This document shows positions 35,643 to 48,000 of a stretch of DNA of 64,000 bases, in pieces. The notes under the pieces were generated by a model that saw nothing but the letters and a program-made list of their open reading frames with translations, had not been told where the DNA came from and made no database searches. The DNA is from Neodiprion pinetum. Lineage: Eukaryota; Arthropoda; Insecta; Hymenoptera; Diprionidae. Numbering within the stretch: the stretch's first letter is position 1; every line of letters begins with the position of its first letter. A program made the translations under genes and the position numbers. Location of the stretch: NCBI RefSeq assembly GCF_021155775.2, contig NC_060237.1:5830501-5894500 (forward strand). Direction: 5' to 3'.

Positions 35643-38600
35643 GTAAGACCTTGAGAATATTTTCAATATATTTTTATTCCCTGTTGTAATTTATTTGTGC
35701 GCTTATTTTAGCCTCTGTGTAAAGATGGTAGTATATACGAATGGTTTACTGCTAGTTGTTGGGTAAAATTTACTAGTCTTCGACGAAACTGTGCGTTGTG
35801 GTAGGTACGTTTTGTAGGTGTTGCTTGTATATATGTATATACACAATGTGTGCAGTCGTTACTGGATACAGATTAATAAACCCCGAGGTCTATATTGCGC
35901 CGAGATCGGTAAATTCTTATTATTCCTAGGGTAAACGAAACAAACATTCTTGTCGACGAATTGTTGAATAATTAAAATTTATTCCCATAGTTAATATTAT
36001 CTCTATTTTATATAGTTCCGAGTCGTTGATAGAGTCTCGAATCTCGACACGCGAGTGCGGAGCGCAAAAGCTGGAAACAATTCGGAACTGCTTATCCCCC
36101 AGTTTTTGTCATTCGGAACGTGAAGAAAGGGGAGAAAATATCGGAAATTTGAATAATCGTAGAAAATTGGGTAACGTGGTTTGAATTGAATTTCGAACGC
36201 GCTTTTTACGAGGCTTGAAATTTATAACGTTATAACGCAACGATGCATTTTTTGGAAAACTCGTTATTTCCCAACTTTGGGACTCCACTTGACAATAAAA
36301 ATACTTGCGCAAACCAAACCTCCTCGAAGTGACTCTCAAGCTGCGAAATATAAACTTTTCGTTCAACGTTCAGTCTTTCTGTAAGTTGATCTCTTCATTT
36401 TACATCCGACAATTATATTATCATAACAATACATCGGCTCTCTGATTCGCATTTGCCTTCGTTTTACCTAATTGAATATTCCCTATCGCTCCGCGGCCGC
36501 GTTACCGTAATAAAAATTTCTCTTTTGGGATTAACGAATAAGATAACGGTTCACCGCTCGATCTTCATGGCGAGCCGAGTCTCGCCTTACACCTTACACC
36601 TTACACCTTGCATCCGTATCATGGAATTCCCAAGTTCGGTCGGAGGTGGCGCCTTTTAAAATTCAATTACACGATCCCGGAAGCCGGTGTTCCACGACGA
36701 CGGGTTAAAAGACCGACGTGGGAATCGAACGACTCCAGTGGTCTCCAATCGCCTTCGCAATTTTCGAGCGAGTCGAGTTCGAGAGCTTCGCCGTCACCTT
36801 GGTCGAGGAATTTTTCCGAGTCGTATAGGCTAGAACAGGCCGCCTAGACCTCCCTACCCATACTCACTTACACAGAGGGTCGAAAATACCCCGGTGACTC
36901 ACGGCGCACATCCGAATTCCTCGTTTCCGCTACACGTTTCGGTGAACGCATGCATACGCGGGAACGAACGCTGGTTGCATCGCGCGGCTTTGTGCCAGCG
37001 GGCGGAATCACCGAATGCCGAAGAAACGGATTGCGTCTTTCATCCGCAGAGGCGTACGCAGGTGGTCGCACTCTCCGAATTGCCGATTCGGTGCCAAGAA
37101 TTGACGGTGTGTGTATTTGGGATTTTTTTTTGGTTTTTTAAATTTCTTCATTTCCGTCTGTTTGGCTTCAGCTCATTAAGAAAAGTCTTCTCCCGACTTT
37201 TTGAGATTTTCGATTACCGAGTAAATTTCAACTTGTTATAACACACGTGTTACGTGTGTCATTTATTTGATCGGCCAAGCTTTCAAGACTCGCGACAATT
37301 TTCCCAGGAGACTTTGAATTTCGAGTGTTTATGCGTTGGTCGAAAACAGACGCGACACAAAGCTTCGGGTTTTTATTGGTTTTATTTCGTTACTCGGGTT
37401 GAACAATCGTTGAATTTACTGTAACCTGATACGCTAGGAAATACCGCGGACTGCGGAACGAAATTATTTGTCTCGTTCTTATACTCGTAACCGTGTGATA
37501 AAAGAATGTCTCAGAGTGTCGAGTAGTTCGTTAAAGAGATGTGGCAGAAAATGTATTTTCACTCCGAAACGAAAATTGATCGTGTTTCGAGCAGGTCATT
37601 TTTACCTTTTAAAGCTTCAATCTCCCGCTTTTAAACCCTCGATTCGTCGCTATTAGAATTTTCACTTAATGAAACTTGAATTGAGAATGAAATGCAACTC
37701 CTCATCTCACTCTTGTACATTTAAAGCTACCAAACTTCACAGATATAATTCAGTTTGTCAGATCTTTTTAATACTTCTTTTCTCTCTTTGTGCACAGTCA
37801 AAAATCGCAAAAAAATTTCGCCACTCTCCCGCGGTAACCAATGGTCCAAAAACACATGCCGAAATCTCTTTTGAATTTTGAATTTTGATTTTTGAAAAGA
37901 TGCAAAAACGATGCGCGAGAATGAAACGGCGTTGAATACAACTTTGCTCGATTCTCGTGTCTCCCCAGATATTTTACGCGACAAATTTCACGTCTTTCCA
38001 AAATGGAACGCGCTTTGCCGAGTCGCTTGGGTCGCTTGACGATGAAATATGCAGGACATACCCGGCCTACCTGCAGTCCTTACATGTACAATGTATGTAA
38101 CCGCATACATACGCACCCGGCATATTCGCCGAGCACTCATGTCCGTTGACCGAAACGTGAAGAAATTTTCTTTTCCCTCAATTTTCCTCCCTTCTTTCCC
38201 ATCTTATTTACCGCAGGGCTCCGAGTATGCTCCAATTACAATTCTCCCCGCGGTTACACGTACATTATATCCGTGCTCCTCGCACGCTCACAAAAGACAT
38301 GCACAAAACACCCTCGTCGTAAAGTCATGGGTAAATCAACGATTATATACGCGTACGGTAAAATTTTCTTTTTGCCTTTGATTATTATAGTAGATAAATA
38401 TGCACGTATACAAAAATCATTGCAGAGAAAAGTTGCAGGGAAAATCATTGATACCCTTGTTAAAATTTCGAAAACTTTTTGGTCAATTCACATTTTTTTG
38501 GTTAAGAATAAGGCGAGGTTATAAGAATTAACCAAATTGCGATACCGTGCATTCCCGTTGATCTTTAATATTATTTCTTTCTCTCTTTTTTTTTTTAAAT

Positions 38601-40285
38601 TTATTCCAACCGCGTAAATGTACGCGATACTGATATTCGATAAAGAAGTGAAGTGTGATACTTTGCAAAATTTAGTCATTGTCCAGTGTTTTTTCTTCCG
38701 CGGACACGTGTCGTGAATATTTTTGTATACGAAAAGAAATTACCGCAGCACAAAATGGAGTTTTTTAAATATGTAATCCCGGGAGATTCAGCCAAATTCA
38801 TTATACACTCATTGGTTTTGAGTTTCAAACCCATCCTTCGTATTATATACGAAACATGATTAATTTTAAGCTCTACTCGGAGATGGTTTACCACGCGTGT
38901 GTGAATAATAATTATAATAATGATAATAACAATAACAATAACAATAATTTTCAAAAACAGGCTTAGCGGCGAAACGTTAGAGGTATAATTTGTCTCGGGT
39001 TTTGAGCTGTTTAGCAGCAATAGCAGCAGCAGCGATTCCATTAACGTGAGGAGAACTATAGACCAGATGCTTGGTCCCCCTATAAATAGACCGTGGATGT
39101 ATATACGCATTTTGTCATTCGTCGAAGCTCCGCAGCTTCCGCAAAACAATTTCTGAAACCGTGAAGCTCGGTCGCCTTATCGAATTATTACAGATCGCGT
39201 TTAGCGTCGATGAAGTTTTTGGTCAACGCGTTCAATGTGATTAAGATGTAACCGAGTATGAAACGCGTATGTGCTATGCAGCTCACTGGAAAGCTGTCCC
39301 AATGCGACAAAGTTTGACTGACTTGCGATGACCGCTGAGCTATAAATAATGGATGCATCGATCAATCAATTCCAAAAAAATAACCGAACACGACTCGAGT
39401 GAATCGGTAGAAGTTGGTCGATTAATCGATTGTTTCGTTTTTTTTTTTTTTTTTTTTTTTTTAATGGTGCATTTGGGACTAAAATTTCGTAAATTCCAGT
39501 ACGTAGTCTTGAGAGCTGGAAAGTTTTTTGATAATTCACAAGTTTGATTGAAGATACTTTTCAATATCAGGTGAAAATATTGATTAATTTTTTTACTCGT
39601 TGTATCAAATATGTATCTTATTAAGTAAGACAATGATAATAATCGACACTTTAATCGCATAAATTGATATTGCATTGCGTCGTTCATGGGAGTGAAAAAC
39701 AAAAATCGATCGTGAGGAAAAATGGGCGAGTCGGTCGGATTATTCGAGTTTGTAAAATGATCGATTACACTCCATTAATTGGGGAAAAATATTATTTTTG
39801 GTCATTCTTACAAAGTCACGATACGCGGAACGTTTTCGACGAGTAACTTGAACCTCGTTATGTTCGATAGGATGCACTTTATTATGTATGTACACACATC
39901 GTGCGAATTTCTATTCTAGCGTTCTCCGATGTTCGTATATTAAACTATTGTATACGAATCGGTATCTCGTAACGAGACCGTGACTGATCACGCCGATCGA
40001 ACAATCGATTACCCCGTTATTAATAGCAGCAATGATAATGATGTCGATGATGACGACGATGACGATGATAATCGAGAAGCGACCGAGTAAGGGGTAAATA
40101 CGCGCGTGCACGCCATCGGCCGTATCGCAATCGTATACCGACTTCTGTGTGCAGGGTTTATTACAAGGTATACCTTTGAAACGCAAATAAACTCCTGGAT
40201 GCCATAAATACTCGACCTAGCGTAAGATTCGCTTGAATATCGATCCGAGGCTTTTTATAGCATTGAAATGCAAGAGCGTCGAAGG
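35643..40285. other. Gene-poor stretch
   Basis: No supported coding region. Contains a CTTACACC tandem (about 36586-36609), a CTCF-like GAGGTGGCGCC (36643-36653), a small perfect palindrome near 37240-37260 (ACACACGT/ACGTGTGT), AAT/AAC-type repeats (about 38907-38948), a T-run (39439-39462) and GAY repeats (about 40033-40074). The 157-codon - strand frame at 38676-39149 is built on the AAT/AAC-type repeat and is not convincing. Confidence 0.5.
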
Positions 40286-40344
40286 TATATAAGGCAGAAC
40301 TTACGGTTTGCTCTTATTCAGTCAAACCCTTATCTATGGTATGT
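40286..40344 (+). promoter_or_regulatory. TATA/initiator core promoter followed by ATG and splice donor
   Basis: TATATAAGG (40286-40294) lies so that TATAAG begins 32 bases before the A of TTCAGTC (A at 40320), which matches the insect initiator TCAKTY. Sixteen bases later comes ATG (40336-40338), immediately followed by GTATGT, a good splice donor. Insect genes for secreted proteins, such as cuticle proteins, often have a tiny first exon like this. The acceptors I looked at downstream lead to immediate stops, and a transposon cluster begins about 140 bp on, so the gene may be dead or the arrangement fortuitous. Confidence 0.35.
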
Positions 40345-41185
40345 ATATTCCATGTCGGTATCATTCGAGACTCGATATATTTAAATTTATCGCTTCAGGC
40401 GGTGTGACTAATCTTTTTCCGCGTTAACCGTGTTGTCAAATTTTTCCAACGCGCATTGAAATATTTTTTCTACAGTCTCGTAACTAATTCAGTTTCATAC
40501 CGTAATTGAAGAATATTTTAGTTTTGAGTAAAAAATGAAAATAAATTTTGTACTATTAGACTTTAAACGCAGAATCTAGTTTGTGTTATTGTTTTTTTTT
40601 TTCCTCGTCATATATTTTCTTGTTACTATTGCGACAAGTTGACGTTGTTACAACGGTAAATTGATGTCAAGGCGTTGTTTATCTGAAAAATTGTATATTA
40701 AACTAAACAAACGTATCGATCAACGTTCCTGAAACCAGAAAATGTACGCCACGGGCAAATGCAATCACACTTTAAATAGCTCGTAACAACTGTACCACAT
40801 TTGTTTGTATAAATTTCAAAACTATTTGAATTTAACCGTTACAGCAACGAGATACCCACTGTACCATGAGAGAAATTTTTGCACCAACTGAAGAAAATGA
40901 AATTTCTCCTCAATGTTCCGTACACTGAGAAAAATTTTTTGGTAATCGTAACGCAAAATCAGTTTGTTCGCTTTACTCTAATTTTTTAGTTAAACAAGGC
41001 TTTGACGTCAATTTATCGTTGCACAAGCATTAAATTTTCGCAACAGTTGCAAGAAAATATATCAACAGAGATCGTAACGAGAAAGAACAGCAACGGATAC
41101 CAGACTTTCCGGTAACAGCTAGAAAACTAATTTTCATTTTCTACCTAGAACTATATTTTTGGATTGTGGTAAAAAATGAAAATAT

Positions 41186-41930
41186 TTAAGGGGGTATTCT
41201 AGTGTAGAGGCATGAATTTGAGGTGTTTTTTGAAGTGCTATAAACAAAAAACAAAAAATATTTTTACCATCCATTTTTTTATCAGGCGTTTATTATTATT
41301 TCACGATTACAAAAAAAAAAAAAAACAAGTCAAAAAATACAAAATTGAAAGTGCTATGAGTTGTTGAAGTGGGGGGTACAAAAAAAATGGCGCGTCAATG
41401 TTGTCACGATTGCAAGCATTTTCAAAATCAGACAAAAAAAAAAAAAAAGATTATTAATCTACATAAATGCAGCTATCGTACTAACTAAAAAAAATCGAAA
41501 AAAAATTTTTTTTTGCCAAATTACGGCTGTCCGAAAAAATAATACGTTTTTTTTGACTTTTTTGGACGTTTCTGAATTTTTTAAAAATAGTAAAAATTAT
41601 TATTTCGTTATAATAATAGTTCGTGCGATAGAGACATGTATTGAGAAGATTCTCACCAAATTTCAAGTAAATCGGTTCAATAGAACTTGAGAAATCATGT
41701 CAACCGTTTTGAAAAATGTAGTTTTGAGAAAAACGCGTTTAAAGTTTCGAGTAAAATTCGTTCCAGCCGAGCCAGTATTGAAGACGTGTCACTAAAATAG
41801 CTATATCTCTGAAAATAATTGAAATTTTGACTTGTCCTTTTAAGGACACATTCTTGAAAGGTTAAGCTTTGAAAATATAAAAAAAAAAAAAACGATTTTT
41901 TCAAATTTCTACACTAGAATACCCCCTTAA
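41186..41930. mobile_element. TTAA-flanked non-autonomous transposon
   Basis: The left end is TTAA then GGGGGTATTCTAGTGTAGA (41190-41208). The right end is its exact inverse TCTACACTAGAATACCCCC (41908-41926) followed by TTAA. This gives a 19-bp perfect terminal inverted repeat and a TTAA target-site duplication, the hallmark of piggyBac-type insertion. The element is 745 bp including both TTAAs and AT-rich. A 109-codon frame inside (41361-41690) is lysine-rich and not a transposase. Assignment to piggyBac rests only on TTAA. Confidence 0.75.
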
Positions 41931-41950
41931 GGACTGACCTTAAGGACTGA

Positions 41951-41973
41951 TCTACACTAGAATACCCCCTTAA
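41951..41973. mobile_element. Solo duplicated right end of the TTAA element
   Basis: The 19-bp terminus TCTACACTAGAATACCCCC plus TTAA occurs a second time 43 bp after the first right end. Three copies of CTTAAGGACTGA (ending about 41936, 41950 and 41980) flank and separate the two ends. Confidence 0.85.
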
Positions 41974-42005
41974 GGACTGAGGAACTAAAAATTTCTCTCA
42001 GTGTA

Positions 42006-45000
42006 ACTGTAGGTAACGTTAGGCGTGTCGAAAGTATAATAGAGAGAATAACTTGTTTGAAAATGAGGACAAAGGAAGAAAATGAATTCTCCCGATGTCA
42101 ATAGGATGCGTATAACAATACGTAGGTGTACATATACCTATGAAATATTGTACGTACAGAATAGAACCAGTGCGAAAACTCGATAGCAACGTATAACCCT
42201 TTTCTTCTTGCGATACCCTCAGCTCACCAACGTCGCCCATACGACGTTCCGCTTCTATCTTGCCCTCGGTCATCCATTGTGTCTCGTTTAATCATGTACA
42301 GGAGCCGCTACCCGGGTCAGGACGATACGGAGAGACGGTCCATTGTTAATTATCTGAAAAAGTAATACCGTCTCTCGCGTACAACATGCCTGCATGGAAG
42401 ATGGGCGTGTGTCGTCTGACAGACGAATACATCCACGCACGTTGTACCTGGGCAGAGTGATCGTATAGATCCGATCTAACTAACGTGTCTGGTTCGATTT
42501 TGTTCGCAGGGGCGATGGCGTGATCGGCCGCGTTCCTCGCGAATTGGAGTGTTTGTTCAGAGGATGATCATCGGCGTGGCGGTGCTGAGATGACCGCGGG
42601 GCGACCGGTACGGCTGCTGCTGCTCAACGCAATCTCAACGATTATAACAGCGATCGAAAACACCACTGCCAACTCCATCCCCCTAAGATTACGACAATGC
42701 CGAGCGCCACGCACACGCCCTTTTCGCAAGGTAGGCTTTCCACATCGTCCTTTACGATTATCCGCACCCATCTCACTTCTGCACCTTGCAGACTTCGCTC
42801 TCGTTTCGATGAGATTCCATTTTTGAGGATACGAATTATGCGCTTGACGTACAGGTGTATCCAATCGGCTAATGTGAAAACGAAACGCTCACGTTACAAA
42901 CCGTTATAAACTAAGACAAAATGAGACACACTCGTATTTTGGAAGCCAAGTTTTTTTTAAAGGTATTGGAAGGTTGAAAATAGTGAAATTCTTTGCGATA
43001 TTTCGTTACGATAACGTTAACAGCTTCAATTCAGCGCAAACGATTGATTCGAGTCTTTTCCCGGGCTTGAAAATCACAGAATGCGTAGTCAGCGTAACGT
43101 CAAGACGAAGTTCATCGTAAGTAAAAAAGTTACACCGCAATTTGAATACCGAGGATAATGGTAATAATAGGCGTTAAATTAACGTCGATTTCGAGGCCTT
43201 TCACTCGGGAAAATACCGCACATTATTAAGATCCAGTGAAAGGCGACCCTCAGCTTCGTTACACCGCTCTCGAATCAACCCTCGATTGTAGTTTCAGAGT
43301 CGAATTATCGCGTCGAAATATCCCGCGCTCGAGTAATGTTAGATAGTTCAATTTCGAGTCTCTCTGCCAATTTCTAACGAAGAATCGAAAATAGATCGAC
43401 GCGTTCCGTTGGAACGATATTTTAGTTAGAGTTGCATAGATGCAGTATCGCAACGTTAAAACATGAGAAAAATACGTTTAACAATTGAAGTCTTAAACAG
43501 GACTGGTTTTTCAATACCGTTGGTTTACGTGGCAAACTTATTCATTTTATAAAATATGAGAGCTCCCGTATATCTTTCATCCACGACGAGTACCAGATCA
43601 TTAGAAAAAAGGGTGGAAAAACGTTTGATCTCACCCTTTGTAACAGTACAAAGAAGGTGCGTGTGCGACGCGTATATAATAATACGAACAACCGCATCGG
43701 TGATGAGAGTCATCGTCTGTAATACGGGTGAAAACGTGAATGACACCGGGTAGATAATCAAGTGCTGGTGTTTGCCCATCAACGTCACCCTCCGGGCGGC
43801 GTTTATCCTCGTTTCTCATTAGCGAGTGGCAATGCAGAGGTTGAATGGTAGTGAAAGATCTTCGATATCGTAGAAAAGACCCGTTCGTCTGCACTCGGTT
43901 TCGCACAATTCCGAGACCGTTTCTGTCTCATCCTCCAGAGGTACAAGGATCCATAGTTAGGATCCAGACGATACGGGCAGGCACGACGCTCGCTCGTTCT
44001 TCGGGTTAATCGGGATTATTTCCCGCCCCGGTCCAGGACCTTTATTTGGTTTCTAGTAGAGCCCGTCCTTGTCGTTCGCCTGCAAACAAGGTCTAGTGGC
44101 CCTGCAGTTCCTCGGTTAAGATGATCGGCCGCCCCGTTACCAACGTCGTAAAGTTTATCCAACTCGATTAGCTCTCTCCATCTCCCTGTCTCTCCCCCTC
44201 TCTCTTTCTCTATCTCTCTCTCTCCATCCCTTACACCTAGCCACCGCCGTTACCCTGATCGTTGGACTCCCTCCGAACGATCCACCACTTGGTGAATACC
44301 GCCCCGGGGATAACTGGGTAACACTTGGGCGAACCGTTAAATGATTCCGCAGACGTAGTAAAAACGTTACCTCGATGTCGGCGAACACGGACGACGATCC
44401 GAAGTTGGGCGGTTATACCTGATTATCGGAAAGGTCGTCGACGTAATATACGCTCTGATCTTAAAATCAGCGAAATCACTTTGAGTCCGCGTAATCGTCC
44501 GATGAATTTAAGGATTTGTCCGTCGAAAATAGGCTCGATTTTTTGAATTTTTTCACACTTTCCTGCCTATCTCCTCCGGCTGATAATTGAACGGAATTGA
44601 AGTGGAAACCGAAGAGGGGGGGCAAGCCGTTCGGAAGGTGTAACAACTATTTTTAATCCGCGATAGTTTACACAGGTTTACCCCCTCGAGCCGTACGTTT
44701 CGTCGTGTTTGTTTACATTTGAGGGAGGGGGGAGGAAAAAAAAGAAGAAAAAGAATACTCTTTTGAACATGGCGTAGGTCATCGCGAGGGCGATTTGACA
44801 CCGCTGTTACTGCGATGATCACCGCGATCGGTTTTCTTCTGGCAGAGCCAACGTTCTAAATTTATCATAAATATATTCCGTCCACTGGTTGGTGTATTTT
44901 TTCTTTTCTCATTCGTTTTTTTATTCACACTCTCTCTCTCTCTCTCTCCCTCTGGCGGTATCTTTTAAAATTATTCGACCTTCAAAAGCCGAGACCTTAG

Positions 45001-48000
45001 CTTGAAATCGAAACGGGTCTCTCGCTTTGATGGATAGAAATTCTTCCGCTGCTTCCTCCCTGCGAGACTTACCGCCATCCATGCGATATTCCCCGAGGGT
45101 TAAACGCGAATCGCCAACTTACTCGCATCCAGGCTTCAGGCACATAAAAGCTCGGCCTCCATTCAAGCTTTTGAACCTTCTGCCGGAGCACGGAAAATCT
45201 GATGGCGGAACCACGTGTCGCTCCTTTTTGTAGAATTCTGTGGTTCTGTATGATTTCTGCGAAAATTGCGAATCCATGCACGTTTCAGCCAATGTCGTTG
45301 AATTTATAGGGTACGTATTTCACATTTATCGGTAAGAGCACGGTGCGCTTATACTCGCTATTTTTTTTTCCTTTTCTTTTGGCAAACGAAGGAAGCTTTG
45401 CACAGCTAATAATTACAGTAGATAAATAACAGGCTGCGAATACGAGAACCTATTACATAACCGTCGCGATCATTCATGAATTCATTCATTCATTCCATAG
45501 TTTATTCATTCCGCTATGCTAGTTGGCTGAGTTATGAATGCCGCGAAGAGAAAGCTTGCGAGTAGTCATTCACGACGTTCGGTATCAATGTATTCGTGGT
45601 CTAAAAATGTACGATTGATCGAAAAGGTACGATGGATTCGGGAAATTTGTCGCAGGCAAACACAGTTGTTCCAACAAAATGGTAATTTGCGGCAATTTCA
45701 GGTGAAACTGACGAATAATAAAGGAGGACCATTATATCAGCCGAGGCTATTTTAGTCCATAGCTATAAGCCGGTGTAACGAGCGTCTAATGATTTTTGTT
45801 CGAATCGGAGTTCAGTTGTAGGTAAACGGTAAAAACGTTGTCAGTGTTTCCCTTCCGTTTCTATTCTCGGAGTGTAAAAGGGTGTTCGATTTCAGACCTT
45901 AATTGTTCCGCATTCGATGTAAAATCGAAGTTTAACGATTTAGTACATGTCTACATACACGGGAAAAGCATCGAGCATGAAATACGTGAATTATACGAGG
46001 AAAGTATGTCATCATTCGCACAATGTGACATTCTCACAGTACATTTCATTTCTGTGTTTTCGTTGTCACGTTCGAGTGTTCGCGCTGTGTTCAGTTTCGG
46101 CACGTACCATTTTCGTTTATTTTGTAAAAATCGAACGGTACGTACAGTAAATTTGGTCGTTGAAACGTTCGCGTTTTAACCGTAATAAAAATATCACTGG
46201 CGTGATCCTCGGCTCTTTCAGTGCCGCGCTTATATATATATAATCCATCCGCGCAAATTCAAGCCCCGGCATTTCCATTCCCCAAATCGACCGACCAGTG
46301 ACTAATGAAAAAAGCTTCGAACCCCGTAAACAATAATCATCTCACATTTGCTGTGGAGCAATTGTTCACACCTAAAATTATTAATTGTATAACGTATTAA
46401 CAGAGAATACTAGTTGAATAGTTGAACGTCTCTCAACTTTCGTATTACAAAAAACGTTTTTACGATGTTGACTTTTGAAAAGAAATTTCAATCACGTCTG
46501 CTGCTCACGATTTTCGTACGACACCTTAAAGAAAAGAAACGTTGATTTCGAAAACGGAGCCCGATGTCAGGACTAATTTCGGAAAACGTGTAAAAGGATC
46601 TGCACAGATTTTTTACGGTCTTTAATCAACCCCCGGCTCGGGTCGGTCGCAAGTAATTAGGTATGTATTTCTCATTAAGAATTGAGATCACAGCGAGTCT
46701 CGGATTGAGTGAATCCGTGATACGCGAGATGGTATGTCAGAGGGTTCACTAAGGAGACAGAAATCCGGGGATCGGGAATACACGCCGCAAGGCACAAGGC
46801 CCTGCAGAGCTTTGAAGAGGGATGAAAAGCATGCTCCCTTCCTCCGCCTCGTTCGCAAACCGCATCCCTGCTCCTGCAACATTAGCCACCCACCCCACTC
46901 CCCCTTCCTCCTCTCACGTGAAATTTTCTCTTAAATGCGAAACTCACCCGCGGCGCCATTTTATTCTCTCCCTTTTTTTAGGGATTATTCGCGACCCAGC
47001 GTTAAAGTTTGAAACGCTCGAAGGAAAGAGAAAAAATCGTTTCAATAACATCCAGTAATATTATTTGCGCGAGTGATAATGTGATAATTAAATATAAAAA
47101 AAGAAAAAAATAGTTTGATAATTTTGATCGTTCTAATAAGAAAACACTTTCTCAAGTTCTCGATATCTTAGCCTCCGTTATTCAAATATCTTGAATTTAA
47201 CAGCAGGCGTGATCGTAATTAATTCGTTTTCACTCGCATCATTGACGCTGTAACAACTATAGGTACTGCAGTTGTTTTCTTAAAACGATTTTTGCTATTC
47301 GTTCACGTTCTGATTCGTGGCTCAAGTTCTCCCGGATCGATGTGGATGCGAGTCCTTTTCTTTGGCCGCAACCCCTGCCGGTGTAGAGTAGGTATTCCAC
47401 CTCCTCTTCCTCCCGCTTTATCGTATTTCTTATTTATTTTTATACGCCCGAATACATGCACGCTCTCTACCTCATTCACCGCATGTCGCGACACGAGGCT
47501 TTTCCCACCACCCATGGATCGAGTCTCAGCTCCCTCGGATGCCTGTTGCATTCGGGTTTTCGCACCCCGCGCTGCTTCGCCCGTCGTCTAGCAACCCTCG
47601 GGCGACGCTGTTGCTCTTCGATTTCGGACACGGCGTGCCGTATGTGAAACGGGTCGCGATTAAAGGCAGGGGAAAATTTTACACGCCATTTGCTTCGGCT
47701 CTGCAGGGTTGAGAATCGAATTGTCGACGCCTGCAGTTTTGGTGCAGGTGTGATAAATAATTAGGGAAAGACGGCACGTTGAAAATGCCTTGTATCAGCG
47801 ATTGGAAATCTAATTCGATAAAAGTTGGATACCGATACGCAAGTGAAATTTGACTTGGGATTATTTATATTTTTAAGAGCCATTTTCTGTCAATGAGATA
47901 CTTGATTCTCTATGATTGCGTTTACTACATTTGTTCGATGAAAAAAGACCTCACAATCGCTTCGTTATATCGCGTCAACGTCGAGAATCGAATGAAAATG

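Larger units (their letters stand above)
40480..42005. mobile_element. Cluster of diverged inverted-repeat (MITE/foldback) elements
   Basis: Bases 40611-40680 and 40992-41061 are inverted copies, about 55 of 70 positions matching by eye, with weaker pairing continuing outward to T-rich and AAAATGAAAAT blocks. A terminal motif CACTGAGAAAAATTTTT (about 40924) recurs inverted as AAAAATTTCTCTCAGTG (about 41986-42002), and a fragment GAGAGAAATTTTTG lies at about 40869. This suggests an old MITE with long inverted arms, broken by a later insertion (41186-41930). No transposase ORF is present. Outer limits are approximate. Confidence 0.65.

Noticed and set aside
36586..36609. CTTACACC tandem as interstitial telomere repeat
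   Set aside because: The insect telomere unit is TTAGG/CCTAA; this 8-bp unit differs and has only three copies.
39081..39120. TATAAATA with a TCATTC initiator
   Set aside because: The spacing (36 bases) is longer than usual and nothing downstream resembles an exon.
38676..39149. 157-codon - strand frame with a leucine and isoleucine run
   Set aside because: The hydrophobic run is the translation of a TAT/ATT-type simple repeat.
41361..41690. 109-codon frame inside the TTAA element as a transposase
   Set aside because: Lysine-rich low complexity, with no DDE-type motifs and far too short.
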